NCBI RefSeq assembly: GCF_024347515.1
Contig: NZ_AP025492.1
Span: 620,001 to 684,000, forward strand
Direction of reading: 5' to 3'
Source of the DNA: Vibrio gigantis
GTDB lineage: Bacteria; Pseudomonadota; Gammaproteobacteria; Enterobacterales; Vibrionaceae
DNA: 64,000 nt
Below, in pieces: positions 15,317 through 29,155 of the stretch. Positions within the stretch are counted from its first letter, which is position 1, and each line of letters begins with the position of its first letter. Position numbers and translations under genes: made by a program. The notes beneath the pieces were generated by a model. It had not been told where the DNA came from. It did no database searches and saw only the letters and a program-made list of their open reading frames with translations.

Positions 15317-16741
15317 TTAATCATTGGTGCTTAGTAATCTTGCCGTACCATTTTCTCGGATAGCATCGATCGCCTGTAATTGTTTGTAAATTACAAAGTA
15401 ACGATTAATGTTGGCTACGTAAGTGACAGGCTCTTTACTCACGTATTTGCGTGTGATGATTTCGACGTTTTTAAACCAGATGTTTGGGTTGTAACCTTTC
15501 TGTTTGGCAATGCGCCTCATCTTTCTGATCTTAGCTGGCCCCGCGTTGTAAGAAGCCAAAGTGAAGTAGATTTGGTTGTCTGGCGTAATGGCTGGGTCGT
15601 CAAAATACCTGTCCTTAATGAAACGCATGTATTTCACACCCGCATGGATGTTGTTATCCACCTTGTGTATGTTTTTGATGTTGACGTTTTTGTCTTTGGC
15701 GGTACTTGGCAACACCTGCATCACACCAATAGCTCCACGATGAGAAACTCTGCTTTGATCCAACCCTGACTCTTGGAAACCTTGTGCAGACATCATCAAA
15801 GGATCGAATTCGTATTTACTCGAATACTTTTCAAAGACATCGGCGAGTTTAGCTACTCGGTCTATTTTATTTGGGTTGAGTGCTCTACCTAACCAGCGAG
15901 TGTTGTCGATGTATTTCTGATAGATAACATTCCCAAGTAGGGTGCCTGTACGTGCGGTCTTGACGTATTTGTTTATCTCTTTCTTTAGCTGAGGACTGTT
16001 TTTTCTCAATGCCCATGCTATTTGGCCATTTTCACGTAAGGGCAAATCATGATGAACTTGAATGTTTTCCATTACGTCGGTCCATAGCTTTGCTTTATGG
16101 CTGTCTAGGATTGTACCTTGTATATAACCTTGGTTAACGAGTTCAATCAGCTCGTAGTCTTGTAATGACTCCTCGATAAAGTGGACATGCAGTGGTGGCA
16201 AACCTAACTCGTTAAGTGCTTTATTGACGCTTTGTACACTCTCGAAGTAACTCGAGCTTGCACGGATCCACACTTCTTTTCCGCTCAATTGCTTGATCTC
16301 AGTGATAGGTTCTGCCTTTTTCCCTGTGATAATGAGTTCTTTGCCATCTCTAATCATTGGATCTGAAAAATCGATGATTTCTAAACGCTTGTCAGTGATC
16401 GTTAGGTTAGCGACAGCGACATCACCATAGCCAGATTCTAAAGAGGGAAGTAGATCGTCTCGTTGTACGGGAATGATTTGAACATTGAGGTAGGGATGTT
16501 TTCTACGAAGGCTTTTTTCAAAGTGGTAGAGCATTTCTGCCACGATGCCTTTTGGCTTACCATCCTCGATATAATAGAAACCAAGATCGGCAGATACGAG
16601 CACTCTAACCGTTCCTTTGGTTTTGAGTACATCCAAGTCGCCCATGTAAGGCTTATTGCTTAATGGGGACAGTTCTAATGCGTAGGATAATTGGCTAAAT
16701 AGCGATATCCAGATAAATAATAACAACCTACTCACATCCAC
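15317..16741 (-). CDS. MltF-like lytic transglycosylase with solute-binding-protein domain
   Basis: 474 residues. The signal peptide (LLLFIWISLFSQLSYA) is followed by a periplasmic substrate-binding-type domain at about 38-265 (GTVRVLVSADLGFYY, then YGDVAVANLTITDKR). An SLT lytic transglycosylase domain follows at about 300-460 with AQGFQESGLD (catalytic E324), RGAIGVMQVLPSTA and ASYNAGPAKI. This is the MltF two-domain plan, but the protein is shorter than E. coli MltF (518) and lacks a lipobox. It may be a paralogue; I therefore give no symbol. It sits between raiA and bamD, flanked by strong terminators, so it is its own unit. Confidence 0.85.
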   Translation of the reverse strand: MDVSRLLLFIWISLFSQLSYALELSPLSNKPYMGDLDVLKTKGTVRVLVSADLGFYYIEDGKPKGIVAEMLYHFEKSLRRKHPYLNVQIIPVQRDDLLPSLESGYGDVAVANLTITDKRLEIIDFSDPMIRDGKELIITGKKAEPITEIKQLSGKEVWIRASSSYFESVQSVNKALNELGLPPLHVHFIEESLQDYELIELVNQGYIQGTILDSHKAKLWTDVMENIQVHHDLPLRENGQIAWALRKNSPQLKKEINKYVKTARTGTLLGNVIYQKYIDNTRWLGRALNPNKIDRVAKLADVFEKYSSKYEFDPLMMSAQGFQESGLDQSRVSHRGAIGVMQVLPSTAKDKNVNIKNIHKVDNNIHAGVKYMRFIKDRYFDDPAITPDNQIYFTLASYNAGPAKIRKMRRIAKQKGYNPNIWFKNVEIITRKYVSKEPVTYVANINRYFVIYKQLQAIDAIRENGTARLLSTND

Positions 16742-16824
16742 ACTCCATGTTGATGTTTTGTTAAAAGTTATCTTTTGAAGATACCGTGTATTGTGCGTTT
16801 CATCAAGTTTACGATATAGGGTCG

Positions 16825-16859
16825 AAAAAAAGCGCGCTAGTAAATTAGCGCGCTTTTTT
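16825..16859 (-). terminator. Intrinsic terminator after bamD, bidirectional form
   Basis: AGCGCGCTA/TAGCGCGCT stem with a 6-base loop and A/T runs on both sides. It ends bamD on the minus strand. Confidence 0.85.
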
Positions 16860-16880
16860 GATAGAGATGTAAGAAGTTGA

Positions 16881-17609
16881 TTAAGGTAGTGGGTTTAATT
16901 CAATCAACTTTTCTGTTCTTGAAACTGCGTCATCTAGGCCTAGCTGTTTATAAGCTTCTAGTTGGATATCTAAAGACTTGCGCGCAGCAATGGTGTCTGG
17001 GTAAGTTTTTTGCAGCTCTTGCGTTCTGTTAATCGCAGCAATCCAAGCTTCACGGCGTAGGTAGAAATCCGCCGTTGCTAGGTCGTAATCCGCCAAACGG
17101 TTTTTAAGTGCGAACATGCGTTTTTGTGCATCTTCAGCATAAGGGCTGCTAGGGAAACGCTCGAGTAGTCGCTTAAAGTCAGCAAAAGCGAGCTTTACTG
17201 GCTCAGGATCTCGATCACTGCGGTCGATATTAAAAATATCGTGCATGAAGTTTCGGTCTTGCGCCATGTGCGTTAAGCCGCGCATGTAAAGAACCCAGTC
17301 TTGCTTCTCGTGAGTTGGGTTTAAACGCAAGAAACGTGAAATGGTCGCTAGGCCAAGCGCTAGGTCATCATTTTTGTAGTAAGCGTAAATCAGGTCTAGC
17401 TGTACTTGTTCAGAATAGGCGCCGAAAGGGTAACGAGAGTCTAGGGCTTCTAGCTTTTCAATGGCAGAAAGCCAGCTACCGCTCTGTAGCGATTCTTGAG
17501 CCTCAGAGTAGAGAACCGATGGCGGTACATCTGGCACTATCTCTTCGGTACTTGAACAACCAGCCAAGAGTGATACGGCTAATAGACCCGCTAAAGTAAG
17601 GTGTTTCAT
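16881..17609 (-). CDS. bamD: Outer membrane protein assembly factor BamD
   Basis: A 242-residue lipoprotein, essential in the BAM complex that folds beta-barrels into the outer membrane. The lipobox LLAGC places the lipidated Cys at 18. The remainder is a set of TPR-like helical repeats (LYSEAQESLQSGSWLSAIEKLEALDSRYPFG and similar), matching the E. coli length of about 245. It is divergent from rluD with a 137-bp gap, the conserved arrangement. Confidence 0.96.
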   Translation of the reverse strand: MKHLTLAGLLAVSLLAGCSSTEEIVPDVPPSVLYSEAQESLQSGSWLSAIEKLEALDSRYPFGAYSEQVQLDLIYAYYKNDDLALGLATISRFLRLNPTHEKQDWVLYMRGLTHMAQDRNFMHDIFNIDRSDRDPEPVKLAFADFKRLLERFPSSPYAEDAQKRMFALKNRLADYDLATADFYLRREAWIAAINRTQELQKTYPDTIAARKSLDIQLEAYKQLGLDDAVSRTEKLIELNPLP

Positions 17610-17746
17610 GTCAGGCGTCGATTCCTTGAATTAAATATTTCGTAAGCTTCCGTTACTTTCTAACCAGTAACAGATACAATGATGCAATTATTCTATTTTA
17701 TCCATACTAATGGGTATTAGTCTCACGGTTTTTAAAAAAGTTCGAT

Positions 17747-18721
17747 ATGGCTCAGCAGATCACATTAACAGACACAGTAAAAAGCAGCCAGTTAGGTCAA
17801 CGTTTAGACCAAGCTGTCGCTGAACTATTTACCGATTTTTCTCGCTCTCGTATTAAAGAGTGGCTTCTTGACGGCAAAATCCAAGTGGATGGCGAAGTTA
17901 TTACTAAGCCGCGCGTTAAGGTTTTGGGCGGTGAGGAGATCATCTTGCAAGCTGAACTTGCAGATGAAGAGCGCTGGGAAGCACAAGATATTCCTCTAGA
18001 CATCGTCTACGAAGATGATGACTTATTGGTTATCAACAAGCCTCGCGACTTGGTTGTACACCCAGGAGCAGGCACGCCGGATGGAACCATACTAAACGCA
18101 TTGCTTTTCCATTACCCACAGATTGCAGAAGTGCCTCGTGCAGGTATTGTGCACCGTCTTGATAAAGACACAACAGGTCTTATGGTTGTAGCTAAAACGG
18201 TTCCAGCTCAAACTCGTCTTGTACGTGCTCTTGCTAAGCGTCGTATTACTCGTGAATATGAAGCAATTGCAATTGGCAAAATGACCGCTGGTGGTGTGGT
18301 AGAGAAAGGCATTAGCCGTCATGCAACTAAGCGTACCTTAATGGACGTAAATGAATTAGGAAAGCCAGCGGTAACTCACTACCGTGTTGCTGAGCACTTC
18401 CGCGAGCATACTCGTATTCGTCTGCGCCTAGAAACGGGTCGTACTCACCAAATCCGTGTTCATATGTCATACCTTCAGCATCCACTGCTAGGTGATGTTG
18501 CATACGGTGGTCGTGCTCGTATTCCAAAAGGTGCATCTGAAGAGCTAACGACAATGATTCGTTCTTTTGACCGCCAAGCACTGCACGCCGTTATGCTTAA
18601 ATTTGTTCACCCAATTACAGGTGAAGAAGTGGAGTTCCACGCACCTGTGCCAAATGACATGGTTGTGATGGCTGAAGCATTACGTGTTGATGCTCGCGAA
18701 AATAAAGAAGAAGACATTTAA
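17747..18721 (+). CDS. rluD: 23S rRNA pseudouridine(1911/1915/1917) synthase RluD
   Basis: A 324-residue enzyme that makes pseudouridines in helix 69 of 23S rRNA, needed for normal ribosome assembly. It has an N-terminal S4 RNA-binding domain (about 17-75, GQRLDQAVAELFTDFSRSRIKEWL) and an RsuA/RluA catalytic domain with HRLDKDTTGL; the catalytic Asp is D139. The length is close to E. coli RluD (326). pgeF starts one base after the stop, so the two are likely translated from one mRNA. Confidence 0.95.
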   Translation: MAQQITLTDTVKSSQLGQRLDQAVAELFTDFSRSRIKEWLLDGKIQVDGEVITKPRVKVLGGEEIILQAELADEERWEAQDIPLDIVYEDDDLLVINKPRDLVVHPGAGTPDGTILNALLFHYPQIAEVPRAGIVHRLDKDTTGLMVVAKTVPAQTRLVRALAKRRITREYEAIAIGKMTAGGVVEKGISRHATKRTLMDVNELGKPAVTHYRVAEHFREHTRIRLRLETGRTHQIRVHMSYLQHPLLGDVAYGGRARIPKGASEELTTMIRSFDRQALHAVMLKFVHPITGEEVEFHAPVPNDMVVMAEALRVDARENKEEDI

Positions 18722-18722
18722 T

Positions 18723-19463
18723 ATGTCGTTGATCATCCCTAACTGGAATGCACCCAATAACGTGAAGGCAATTGCGTCGACACGTGTAGGAGGCTTTTCT
18801 ACTGATGCGTATCAAGGATTAAACCTAGGTACGCATGTTGGGGATGATGCTTCGCTTGTTGAAAACAATAGAACTTGGCTTAAGCAGCAAGCTAACATGC
18901 CCACAGCTCCTATATGGTTAAATCAAACTCACTCAACAGACGTCGTAACGGTTTTACAATCTACGGCAGATATTCTTGATGCTGACGGTGTATTTACCAC
19001 TGCGAAAGGTGTTGTCTGTTCTGCGATGACCGCCGATTGCTTACCTGTAATTCTTACTGATACCAAAGGCACTCAAGTTGCTGCTGTTCATGCTGGTTGG
19101 CGTGGTCTTGCTGGTGGAATTCTTGAAAATGCAGTCGCAAAGTTTTCAAACCTAGATTCAGAGAATAAGATCATTGCTTGGCTTGGTCCTGCAATAGGCA
19201 AACAAGCTTTTGAAGTTGGTGATGATGTGTTAAAAGCTTTCATCAGTTTTGACCCTCAAGCGAAGCTCGCATTTAAAGCGAAACCTGAACCCGGTAAATG
19301 GCTAGCGAATATGTCTCAACTGGCAAAGCAACGACTTGAGAAAGTGGGTGTGTCGGAAGTGACAGATTCCAATCTATGTACCTTCGCTGATGCCGATGCG
19401 TTTTATTCTTATCGTCGTGATGGTATTACTGGACGCCAAGCTACCTTTATTTGGTTAGACTAA
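18723..19463 (+). CDS. pgeF: Peptidoglycan editing factor PgeF (YfiH, multicopper oxidase-like laccase domain)
   Basis: About 246 residues. The ATG at 18723 directly follows the rluD stop with an AAGAAGAAG ribosome binding site inside rluD. An earlier in-frame ATG at 18684 would overlap rluD and is less likely. Family motifs are QTHSTDVV, ADCLPVILTD, HAGWRGLAGG and CTFADADAFYSYRRDG, carrying the metal-binding His and Cys residues. In E. coli PgeF corrects peptidoglycan precursors with misplaced L-Ser; related proteins were described as laccases or purine nucleoside phosphorylases. The rluD-pgeF-clpB order is as in E. coli. Confidence 0.92.
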   Translation: MSLIIPNWNAPNNVKAIASTRVGGFSTDAYQGLNLGTHVGDDASLVENNRTWLKQQANMPTAPIWLNQTHSTDVVTVLQSTADILDADGVFTTAKGVVCSAMTADCLPVILTDTKGTQVAAVHAGWRGLAGGILENAVAKFSNLDSENKIIAWLGPAIGKQAFEVGDDVLKAFISFDPQAKLAFKAKPEPGKWLANMSQLAKQRLEKVGVSEVTDSNLCTFADADAFYSYRRDGITGRQATFIWLD

Positions 19464-19534
19464 CCTCTAGCTAGTGTGATTAGTCATCCAGCTCATTTAT
19501 ATTTTTATATAAACTCTATTCTTCATTTTTATCC

Positions 19535-19563
19535 CTTGAAAATCCGCGTTACCGTATCCATCT
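19535..19563 (+). promoter_or_regulatory. Sigma-32-like heat-shock promoter of clpB
   Basis: CCCTTGAA (its CTTGAA core at 19535-19540), a 15-bp spacer, and ATCCATCT (19556-19563) fit the RpoH pattern CTTGAA-N13-17-CCCCATnT with two mismatches in the -10. It lies 43 bp before the clpB ATG. Confidence 0.7.
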
Positions 19564-19605
19564 TCTAACCATAAGATAAACATATCTAAGAGTAGGAAGG
19601 TTGGC

Positions 19606-22179
19606 ATGCGTCTCGATCGATTCACTAGTAAATTCCAAATTGCGATATCTGATGCTCAGTCGCTCGCATTAGGTCGTGATCACCAATATATAGAACCTGT
19701 ACACCTAATGGTGTCTTTGCTTAATCAAGATGGTAGTGCAATTCGCCCATTGCTGACCATGTTGAATATTGATGTGGTTCAATTGCGTTCTAAATTGAGC
19801 GAAATATTAGACCGAGTACCAAAAGTAAGTGGTATTGGTGGTGACGTTCAGCTGTCGAATGCAATGGGAACGCTATTCAACCTATGTGACAAGGTCGCAC
19901 AAAAGCGCCAAGACAGTTACATATCTTCAGAAGTCTTCCTACTTGCTGCGATTGAAGACAAAGGCCCTTTAGGAAATCTACTTAAAGAGCTAGGTCTTAC
20001 CGAGCAAAAATTATCTCAAGCTATTGAGCAAGTTCGCGGTGGTCAGAAGGTCGATGACCCAAATGCGGAAGATAGACGACAAGCATTAGAGAAGTTCACC
20101 ATTGACCTGACCGAAAGAGCTGAGCAAGGCAAGCTGGATCCGGTAATTGGCCGAGATGACGAAATTCGCCGCACCATCCAAGTACTTCAACGCCGTACTA
20201 AGAATAACCCTGTCATTATTGGTGAGCCTGGAGTCGGTAAAACGGCGATAGTTGAAGGTTTAGCGCAGCGTATTATCAATAATGAGGTTCCGGAAGGTTT
20301 GAGAGGCCGACGTGTACTTTCTTTAGATATGGGCTCTTTAATTGCAGGTGCTAAATATCGTGGTGAATTTGAAGAACGTTTAAAATCAGTTCTTAACGAA
20401 TTATCGAAAGAAGAGGGCAACATCATTCTCTTCATCGATGAAATTCACACTATGGTAGGGGCGGGTAAAGGTGAAGGCTCTATGGATGCCGGGAATATGC
20501 TGAAACCAGCATTGGCTCGTGGTGAACTTCATTGTGTCGGCGCGACGACGCTCGATGAATATCGCCAGTATATAGAGAAAGATCCTGCGCTAGAGCGTCG
20601 ATTCCAAAAAGTGATTGTCGATGAGCCAACCGTGGAAGACACGGTTGCGATTCTCCGTGGTTTGAAAGAGCGCTATGAACTTCATCATCACGTAGAAATT
20701 ACCGACCCAGCGATTGTTGCGGCAGCAACGTTATCTCACCGATACGTTTCTGATCGTCAACTGCCAGATAAGGCGATTGATCTGATTGATGAGGCGGCCT
20801 CGAGTATTCGTATGCAGATCGACTCGAAACCTGAGTCGCTAGATAAGCTCGAACGCAAGATCATTCAATTGAAGATCGAGCAGCAAGCTCTTACTAATGA
20901 AAATGACGAAGCCAGTGAAAAGCGTCTTCGAACATTACAAGAAGAGCTTTCCGACAAAGAACGCGATTTCGCTGAGCTTGAAGAAGTGTGGAATGCAGAG
21001 AAAGCCGCGCTTTCTGGCACGCAACATATTAAATCAGAGCTAGAGCAAGCTCGTATGGATATGGACTTTGCGAGACGTGCTGGTGATCTTAACCGAATGT
21101 CTGAATTGCAATATGGCCGAATCCCAGAATTGGAGAAGCAGTTAGATCTCGCGACTCAAGCTGAAATGCAAGAAATGACCTTATTACGTAATAAGGTGAC
21201 TGATGCTGAGATTGCCGATGTTCTTTCAAAGCAAACCGGCATCCCGGTTTCTAAAATGCTAGAGGCTGAGAAAGAGAAGCTTCTAAGAATGGAAGGTGTT
21301 CTGCATAAGCGCGTTATTGGCCAAGCGGAAGCAGTAGAAGTGGTATCGAATGCGATTCGTCGTAGCCGTGCGGGTTTGTCTGATCCGAATAAGCCGATTG
21401 GCTCTTTCTTATTCCTTGGCCCAACAGGCGTTGGTAAAACCGAGTTGTGTAAAACGCTCGCGAACTTCATGTTTGATAGTGATGATGCAATGGTCCGCAT
21501 CGATATGTCTGAGTTTATGGAGAAGCATTCTGTTGCTCGTTTAGTTGGTGCTCCTCCGGGTTACGTTGGATATGAAGAAGGTGGCTACTTAACAGAAGCG
21601 GTGCGTCGTAAGCCTTACTCTGTGATTTTGCTCGATGAGGTAGAGAAGGCGCATCCAGATGTTTTCAATATCTTATTGCAGGTTCTTGATGATGGACGCT
21701 TAACTGATGGACAAGGTCGCACGGTCGATTTTAGAAATACGGTAGTGATCATGACATCTAACCTTGGCTCTTCGAGAATTCAAGAGAACTTCAATACGCT
21801 CGATTACCAAGGAATAAAGAATGAGGTGATGGAAGTGGTAGGTAAACATTTCCGTCCTGAGTTTTTGAACCGAGTTGATGAAAGCGTTGTGTTCCACCCA
21901 TTAGGTCAAGAGCACATTCAATCGATAGCCTCTATTCAACTTGAGCACCTTAAGAAGCGAATGGAAGACAATGGTTATGAGCTTGAAGTTTCGGATAAAG
22001 CACTGAAGTTAATTTCTCAAGTTGGTTTTGATCCAGTATATGGTGCGCGACCTTTGAAAAGAGCGATTCAGCAAAGTGTCGAGAACCCGTTAGCGAAAGC
22101 GATATTGGCAGGAAAAATTAATCCAGATAAGAAAGTACAGCTGTTAGTAAACAACGACCGTATTATTGCTCACCAATAA
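19606..22179 (+). CDS. clpB: ATP-dependent disaggregase ClpB
   Basis: An 857-residue AAA+ hexameric chaperone that, with DnaK, extracts proteins from aggregates after heat shock. In order it has the ClpN double repeat (about 1-145), AAA1 with GEPGVGKT and [12 protein letters not shown], the long coiled-coil M domain (about 400-525), AAA2 with GPTGVGKT and LLDEVEKAH, and a C-terminal D2-small domain. It lacks the ClpP-binding IGF/L loop, as expected for ClpB. The length equals that of the E. coli long form. GGAAGG precedes the ATG. Confidence 0.97.
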   Translation: MRLDRFTSKFQIAISDAQSLALGRDHQYIEPVHLMVSLLNQDGSAIRPLLTMLNIDVVQLRSKLSEILDRVPKVSGIGGDVQLSNAMGTLFNLCDKVAQKRQDSYISSEVFLLAAIEDKGPLGNLLKELGLTEQKLSQAIEQVRGGQKVDDPNAEDRRQALEKFTIDLTERAEQGKLDPVIGRDDEIRRTIQVLQRRTKNNPVIIGEPGVGKTAIVEGLAQRIINNEVPEGLRGRRVLSLDMGSLIAGAKYRGEFEERLKSVLNELSKEEGNIILFIDEIHTMVGAGKGEGSMDAGNMLKPALARGELHCVGATTLDEYRQYIEKDPALERRFQKVIVDEPTVEDTVAILRGLKERYELHHHVEITDPAIVAAATLSHRYVSDRQLPDKAIDLIDEAASSIRMQIDSKPESLDKLERKIIQLKIEQQALTNENDEASEKRLRTLQEELSDKERDFAELEEVWNAEKAALSGTQHIKSELEQARMDMDFARRAGDLNRMSELQYGRIPELEKQLDLATQAEMQEMTLLRNKVTDAEIADVLSKQTGIPVSKMLEAEKEKLLRMEGVLHKRVIGQAEAVEVVSNAIRRSRAGLSDPNKPIGSFLFLGPTGVGKTELCKTLANFMFDSDDAMVRIDMSEFMEKHSVARLVGAPPGYVGYEEGGYLTEAVRRKPYSVILLDEVEKAHPDVFNILLQVLDDGRLTDGQGRTVDFRNTVVIMTSNLGSSRIQENFNTLDYQGIKNEVMEVVGKHFRPEFLNRVDESVVFHPLGQEHIQSIASIQLEHLKKRMEDNGYELEVSDKALKLISQVGFDPVYGARPLKRAIQQSVENPLAKAILAGKINPDKKVQLLVNNDRIIAHQ

Positions 22180-22194
22180 TTAAAGCAAGAATTG

Positions 22195-22236
22195 TAGGTA
22201 CGATTGGCCTAAATTAGGCTTAATCGTACCTATTTT
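22195..22236 (+). terminator. Hairpin terminator after clpB
   Basis: TAGGTACGATT/AATCGTACCTA is an 11-bp outer stem with an inner CCTAA/TTAGG stem and four T. A second short CGCC/GGCG hairpin followed by eight T lies at about 22268-22290 and could finish termination before the rRNA promoters. Confidence 0.7.
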
Positions 22237-22297
22237 GAACGCTTTGTGTGAATAGTGTTCGAACGATCGCCGGTGGCGGTTTTTTTTGTTTTTTGCC

Positions 22298-22325
22298 TTG
22301 TGCAAAGGATTATTCTCTCTATAAT
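22298..22325 (+). promoter_or_regulatory. rRNA operon promoter P1
   Basis: TTGTGC, 16-bp spacer, perfect TATAAT, followed by a GC-rich discriminator (GCGCCTCCG), typical of stringently controlled rrn promoters. Confidence 0.75.
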
Positions 22326-22422
22326 GCGCCTCCGTTGCCAAGGATAACCAAACGGTTTGAACTGGGTAACGAGACGGTGATAAGCATTTAAGATGCTTTG
22401 AAAAATTAGCTGGAAAAAGTGT

Positions 22423-22450
22423 TTGACACTGGAATCCAATCCGCTAGAAT
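22423..22450 (+). promoter_or_regulatory. rRNA operon promoter P2
   Basis: Perfect TTGACA, 16-bp spacer and TAGAAT, with GC-rich bases after it. It is 125 bp downstream of P1, the usual tandem rrn arrangement. Confidence 0.8.
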
Positions 22451-22499
22451 GGCCGTCCACTTAGAGAGGCTCCTTACTAAAAGGAACGCTCAATAGGTA

Positions 22500-22543
22500 T
22501 AGCTCTTTAACAATTTAAACCTATCAATCTGTGTGGGCACTCG
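22500..22543 (+). promoter_or_regulatory. rRNA leader boxA and 5' arm of 16S processing stem
   Basis: TAGCTCTTTAACA (22500-22512) is a boxA antitermination site. The following 22517-22543 is almost fully complementary to 24326-24354 beyond the 16S 3' end, forming the long RNase III stem of pre-16S. Confidence 0.85.
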
Positions 22544-22756
22544 TTGATGAATATCAAAACGTTATTACTTAGGTAATAGCAGTTACTTCGGTAACAAAAT
22601 GATTTCAATGAACTGAGTGACCAATACGAATAATTACTTTCTTTATAGAGAGGGGTTATTTGGCACAGTCAATTCATTATCATTCTGTTGGAATGGTAAT
22701 AGCTTTAAAATTACACAGTAGTTTTGAAGTCAGTATTCGTTGAGTCACAAAATCTT

Positions 22757-24311
<1,555 letters not shown>

Positions 24312-24325
24312 TACGAAGATACTTA

Positions 24326-24354
24326 CGATGAGTGTCCACACAGATTGATGGTTT
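24326..24354 (+). ncRNA. 3' arm of the 16S RNase III processing stem
   Basis: CGATGAGTGTCCACACAG and the bases after it pair with the leader segment 22517-22543. It defines the pre-16S excision point. Confidence 0.8.
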
Positions 24355-24387
24355 AATAAGTTAAGAGTAGGAAATACTTTTCCAGAT

Positions 24388-24463
24388 GGGGCTATAGCTC
24401 AGCTGGGAGAGCGCCTCGCTGGCAGCGAGGAGGTCTGCGGTTCGATCCCGCATAGCTCCACCA
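24388..24463 (+). tRNA. tRNA-Ala (anticodon GGC) in the 16S-23S spacer
   Basis: A 76-nt cloverleaf with encoded CCA. The acceptor GGGGCTA pairs with TAGCTCC; the anticodon stem CCTCG/CGAGG surrounds the loop CTGGCAG, giving GGC. Spacer alanine tRNAs are usually TGC (with tRNA-Ile) in enterics, so the GGC isoacceptor here is a notable variant. Confidence 0.95.
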
Positions 24464-24766
24464 TCTTTAAGTGTTCTTCCTTAAGAATCTTTAAAAATGG
24501 TTATTTCTTTTGAAATATCTAGCTCTTTAACAATTTGGAAAGCTGACTGATTTGATTACTTACGAGTAATTCAATCAAATTTAAAAGTTCTCAATGTTTA
24601 CCTTTAAGGTAAACACAACAAACACATTCAAGTGTCTTGTATTCGAATCAATGTTTACATTGATTCACAATTGAGTCCGGCAAACAGTTATCAAGAATTA
24701 ACCCTTCTTGATGACAACCAAAAACCTTGGTTAGTTGCCATACATTAAGACCCTTTCGGGTTGTAT
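24464..24766 (+). other. Transcribed spacer between tRNA-Ala and 23S
   Basis: Contains a second boxA (TAGCTCTTTAACA at 24520-24532), repeated GTTTAC-rich sequence around 24596-24665, and the start of the 23S processing stem at 24760. No gene. Confidence 0.75.
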
Positions 24767-27660
<2,894 letters not shown>

Positions 27661-27753
27661 ACAACACCCAAGGGGTTTTGATGGACTCAAAGAAATACCA
27701 AACGCTTGAATGAGTTTGAAGAGAACAGAAACAGCTTTCCGAATTTTAAAATT

Positions 27754-27873
27754 TGCTTGGCGACCATAGCATTGTGGACCCACCTGATTCCATGCCGAAC
27801 TCAGAAGTGAAACACAATAGCGCCGATGGTAGTGTGGGGCTTCCCCATGTGAGAGTAGGACATCGCCAGGCTT
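27754..27873 (+). rRNA. rrf: 5S ribosomal RNA
   Basis: About 120 nt, from TGCTTGGCGACCATAGC to the complementary GCCAGGC end. The central CCGAACTCAGAAGTGAAA loop is diagnostic. Confidence 0.96.
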
Positions 27874-27914
27874 TAAATTTGAACACTTGTCAGCGACGAC
27901 AAGTATTCCACTGC

Positions 27915-27991
27915 GGAGTGGTAGTTCAGTTGGTTAGAATACCGGCCTGTCACGCCGGGGGTCGCGGGTTCGAGTCCCGTCCACTCCGCCA
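27915..27991 (+). tRNA. tRNA-Asp (anticodon GTC)
   Basis: A 77-nt cloverleaf with encoded CCA. GGAGTGG pairs with CCACTCC, and the anticodon loop CCTGTCACG centres on GTC. It is distal to 5S in the rRNA transcript. Confidence 0.97.
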
Positions 27992-28003
27992 CTTATTCGA
28001 TAA

Positions 28004-28026
28004 CCTCGCCTAGTGCGAGGTTTTTT
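28004..28026 (+). terminator. Hairpin terminator between tRNA-Asp and tRNA-Trp
   Basis: CCTCGC/GCGAGG stem, 5-base loop, then six T. It may attenuate tRNA-Trp relative to the rest, though rrn antitermination could let polymerase pass. Confidence 0.75.
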
Positions 28027-28051
28027 CGAATCTGAAGTAGTAAAAAGTTTT

Positions 28052-28128
<77 letters not shown>

Positions 28129-28133
28129 TATTC

Positions 28134-28165
28134 AAGGCTCTAGTCGAAAGACTAGAGCCTTTTTA
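28134..28165 (+). terminator. Final intrinsic terminator of the rRNA/tRNA operon
   Basis: AAGGCTCTAGTC/GACTAGAGCCTT, a 12-bp perfect stem with a GAAA tetraloop and a T-run. Confidence 0.9.
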
Positions 28166-28315
28166 CTTTCTGGCGTCGAACTACTTCATACTCCCCATTC
28201 AGTTTCTCCCATCTCAAATAGCTCTCTGTATATCCCCCAAAAGTTGCCAATAATCGTCAACTATTCTCTAATGCCGACTAGTATAGATAATATGCATCAC
28301 TTACATGGAGCTGTT

Positions 28316-29155
28316 ATGAGGCTATCTTTTGTTTTAGTTGTCATGTTTTATTCATTTTCTGCTTTGGCAACACCTTGGGAGAAAGAGAAAAGCCCGACGA
28401 CAAACTCAACCTCATCGATAGGGAGCTATGCTAATGGCTGCTTGGATGGTGCGCAGGCTTTGCCTATTAATGGTTTGGGGTATCAGATCATTCGACCTCA
28501 AAGAGAGCGCTATTATGGCCATACAGAAGCTATAAAGTTTATTGAGAGATTAGGGGGTACCACTAGCGAGAAACTCAATACTAATTTATTGGTTGGTGAT
28601 ATTTCTCTTCCTAGGGGAGGGCGCTTTTCTTCTGGTCATTCAAGTCATCAAACTGGATTGGATATCGATATATGGCTGAGGTTAACGGATAAAAGGCTCT
28701 CTGAGAATGAACTCGCGGTTCCTAAGCCAGTTAGTGTTGTCGATCTTACTAACTACAAACTTCGTCAATCTAACTGGAGTAACGACCACTTCCAGGTCAT
28801 TCGCTACGCCGCGGAAGATGAAAAAGTGGCGCGTATTTTTGTTCATCCAGTGATTAAGAAAACCCTTTGTGACCAAGAAAAATCTGACGCTAATAATAGA
28901 GCTTGGTTAGGAAAAATAAGGCCTTGGTGGGGACACCATTCTCATTTCCACGTTCGTTTAAAATGTCCAGAAGGCAGTTCAAACTGCATAGCTCAAGCAA
29001 GCCCTCCTAAAGGTGATGGTTGTGGAGATGAGCTCGCAAGCTGGGCACCAAAGACAATCCCTGTCCCTCCCCCTAAAAAGGTAGCTACCAAGAAGAAAAA
29101 AAAGAAAATTAAAGTCATGCCTAGTCAATGTCTAGCCTTGATTTCGAATAAGTAA
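28316..29155 (+). CDS. mepA: Penicillin-insensitive murein endopeptidase MepA
   Basis: About 279 residues, starting at the ATG with TGGAG five bases upstream. That start gives a signal peptide (LSFVLVVMFYSFSALA). Further upstream starts would run into tRNA-Trp and are spurious. This periplasmic zinc enzyme of family M74 cleaves D-Ala-meso-DAP cross-links. The metal motif HSSHQTGLDIDIW and the C-terminal GHHSHFHVRLKCP are intact. The tail is lysine-rich (KKVATKKKKKKIKV) and carries an extra Cys. It is a single-gene unit right after the rRNA operon. Confidence 0.92.
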   Translation: MRLSFVLVVMFYSFSALATPWEKEKSPTTNSTSSIGSYANGCLDGAQALPINGLGYQIIRPQRERYYGHTEAIKFIERLGGTTSEKLNTNLLVGDISLPRGGRFSSGHSSHQTGLDIDIWLRLTDKRLSENELAVPKPVSVVDLTNYKLRQSNWSNDHFQVIRYAAEDEKVARIFVHPVIKKTLCDQEKSDANNRAWLGKIRPWWGHHSHFHVRLKCPEGSSNCIAQASPPKGDGCGDELASWAPKTIPVPPPKKVATKKKKKKIKVMPSQCLALISNK

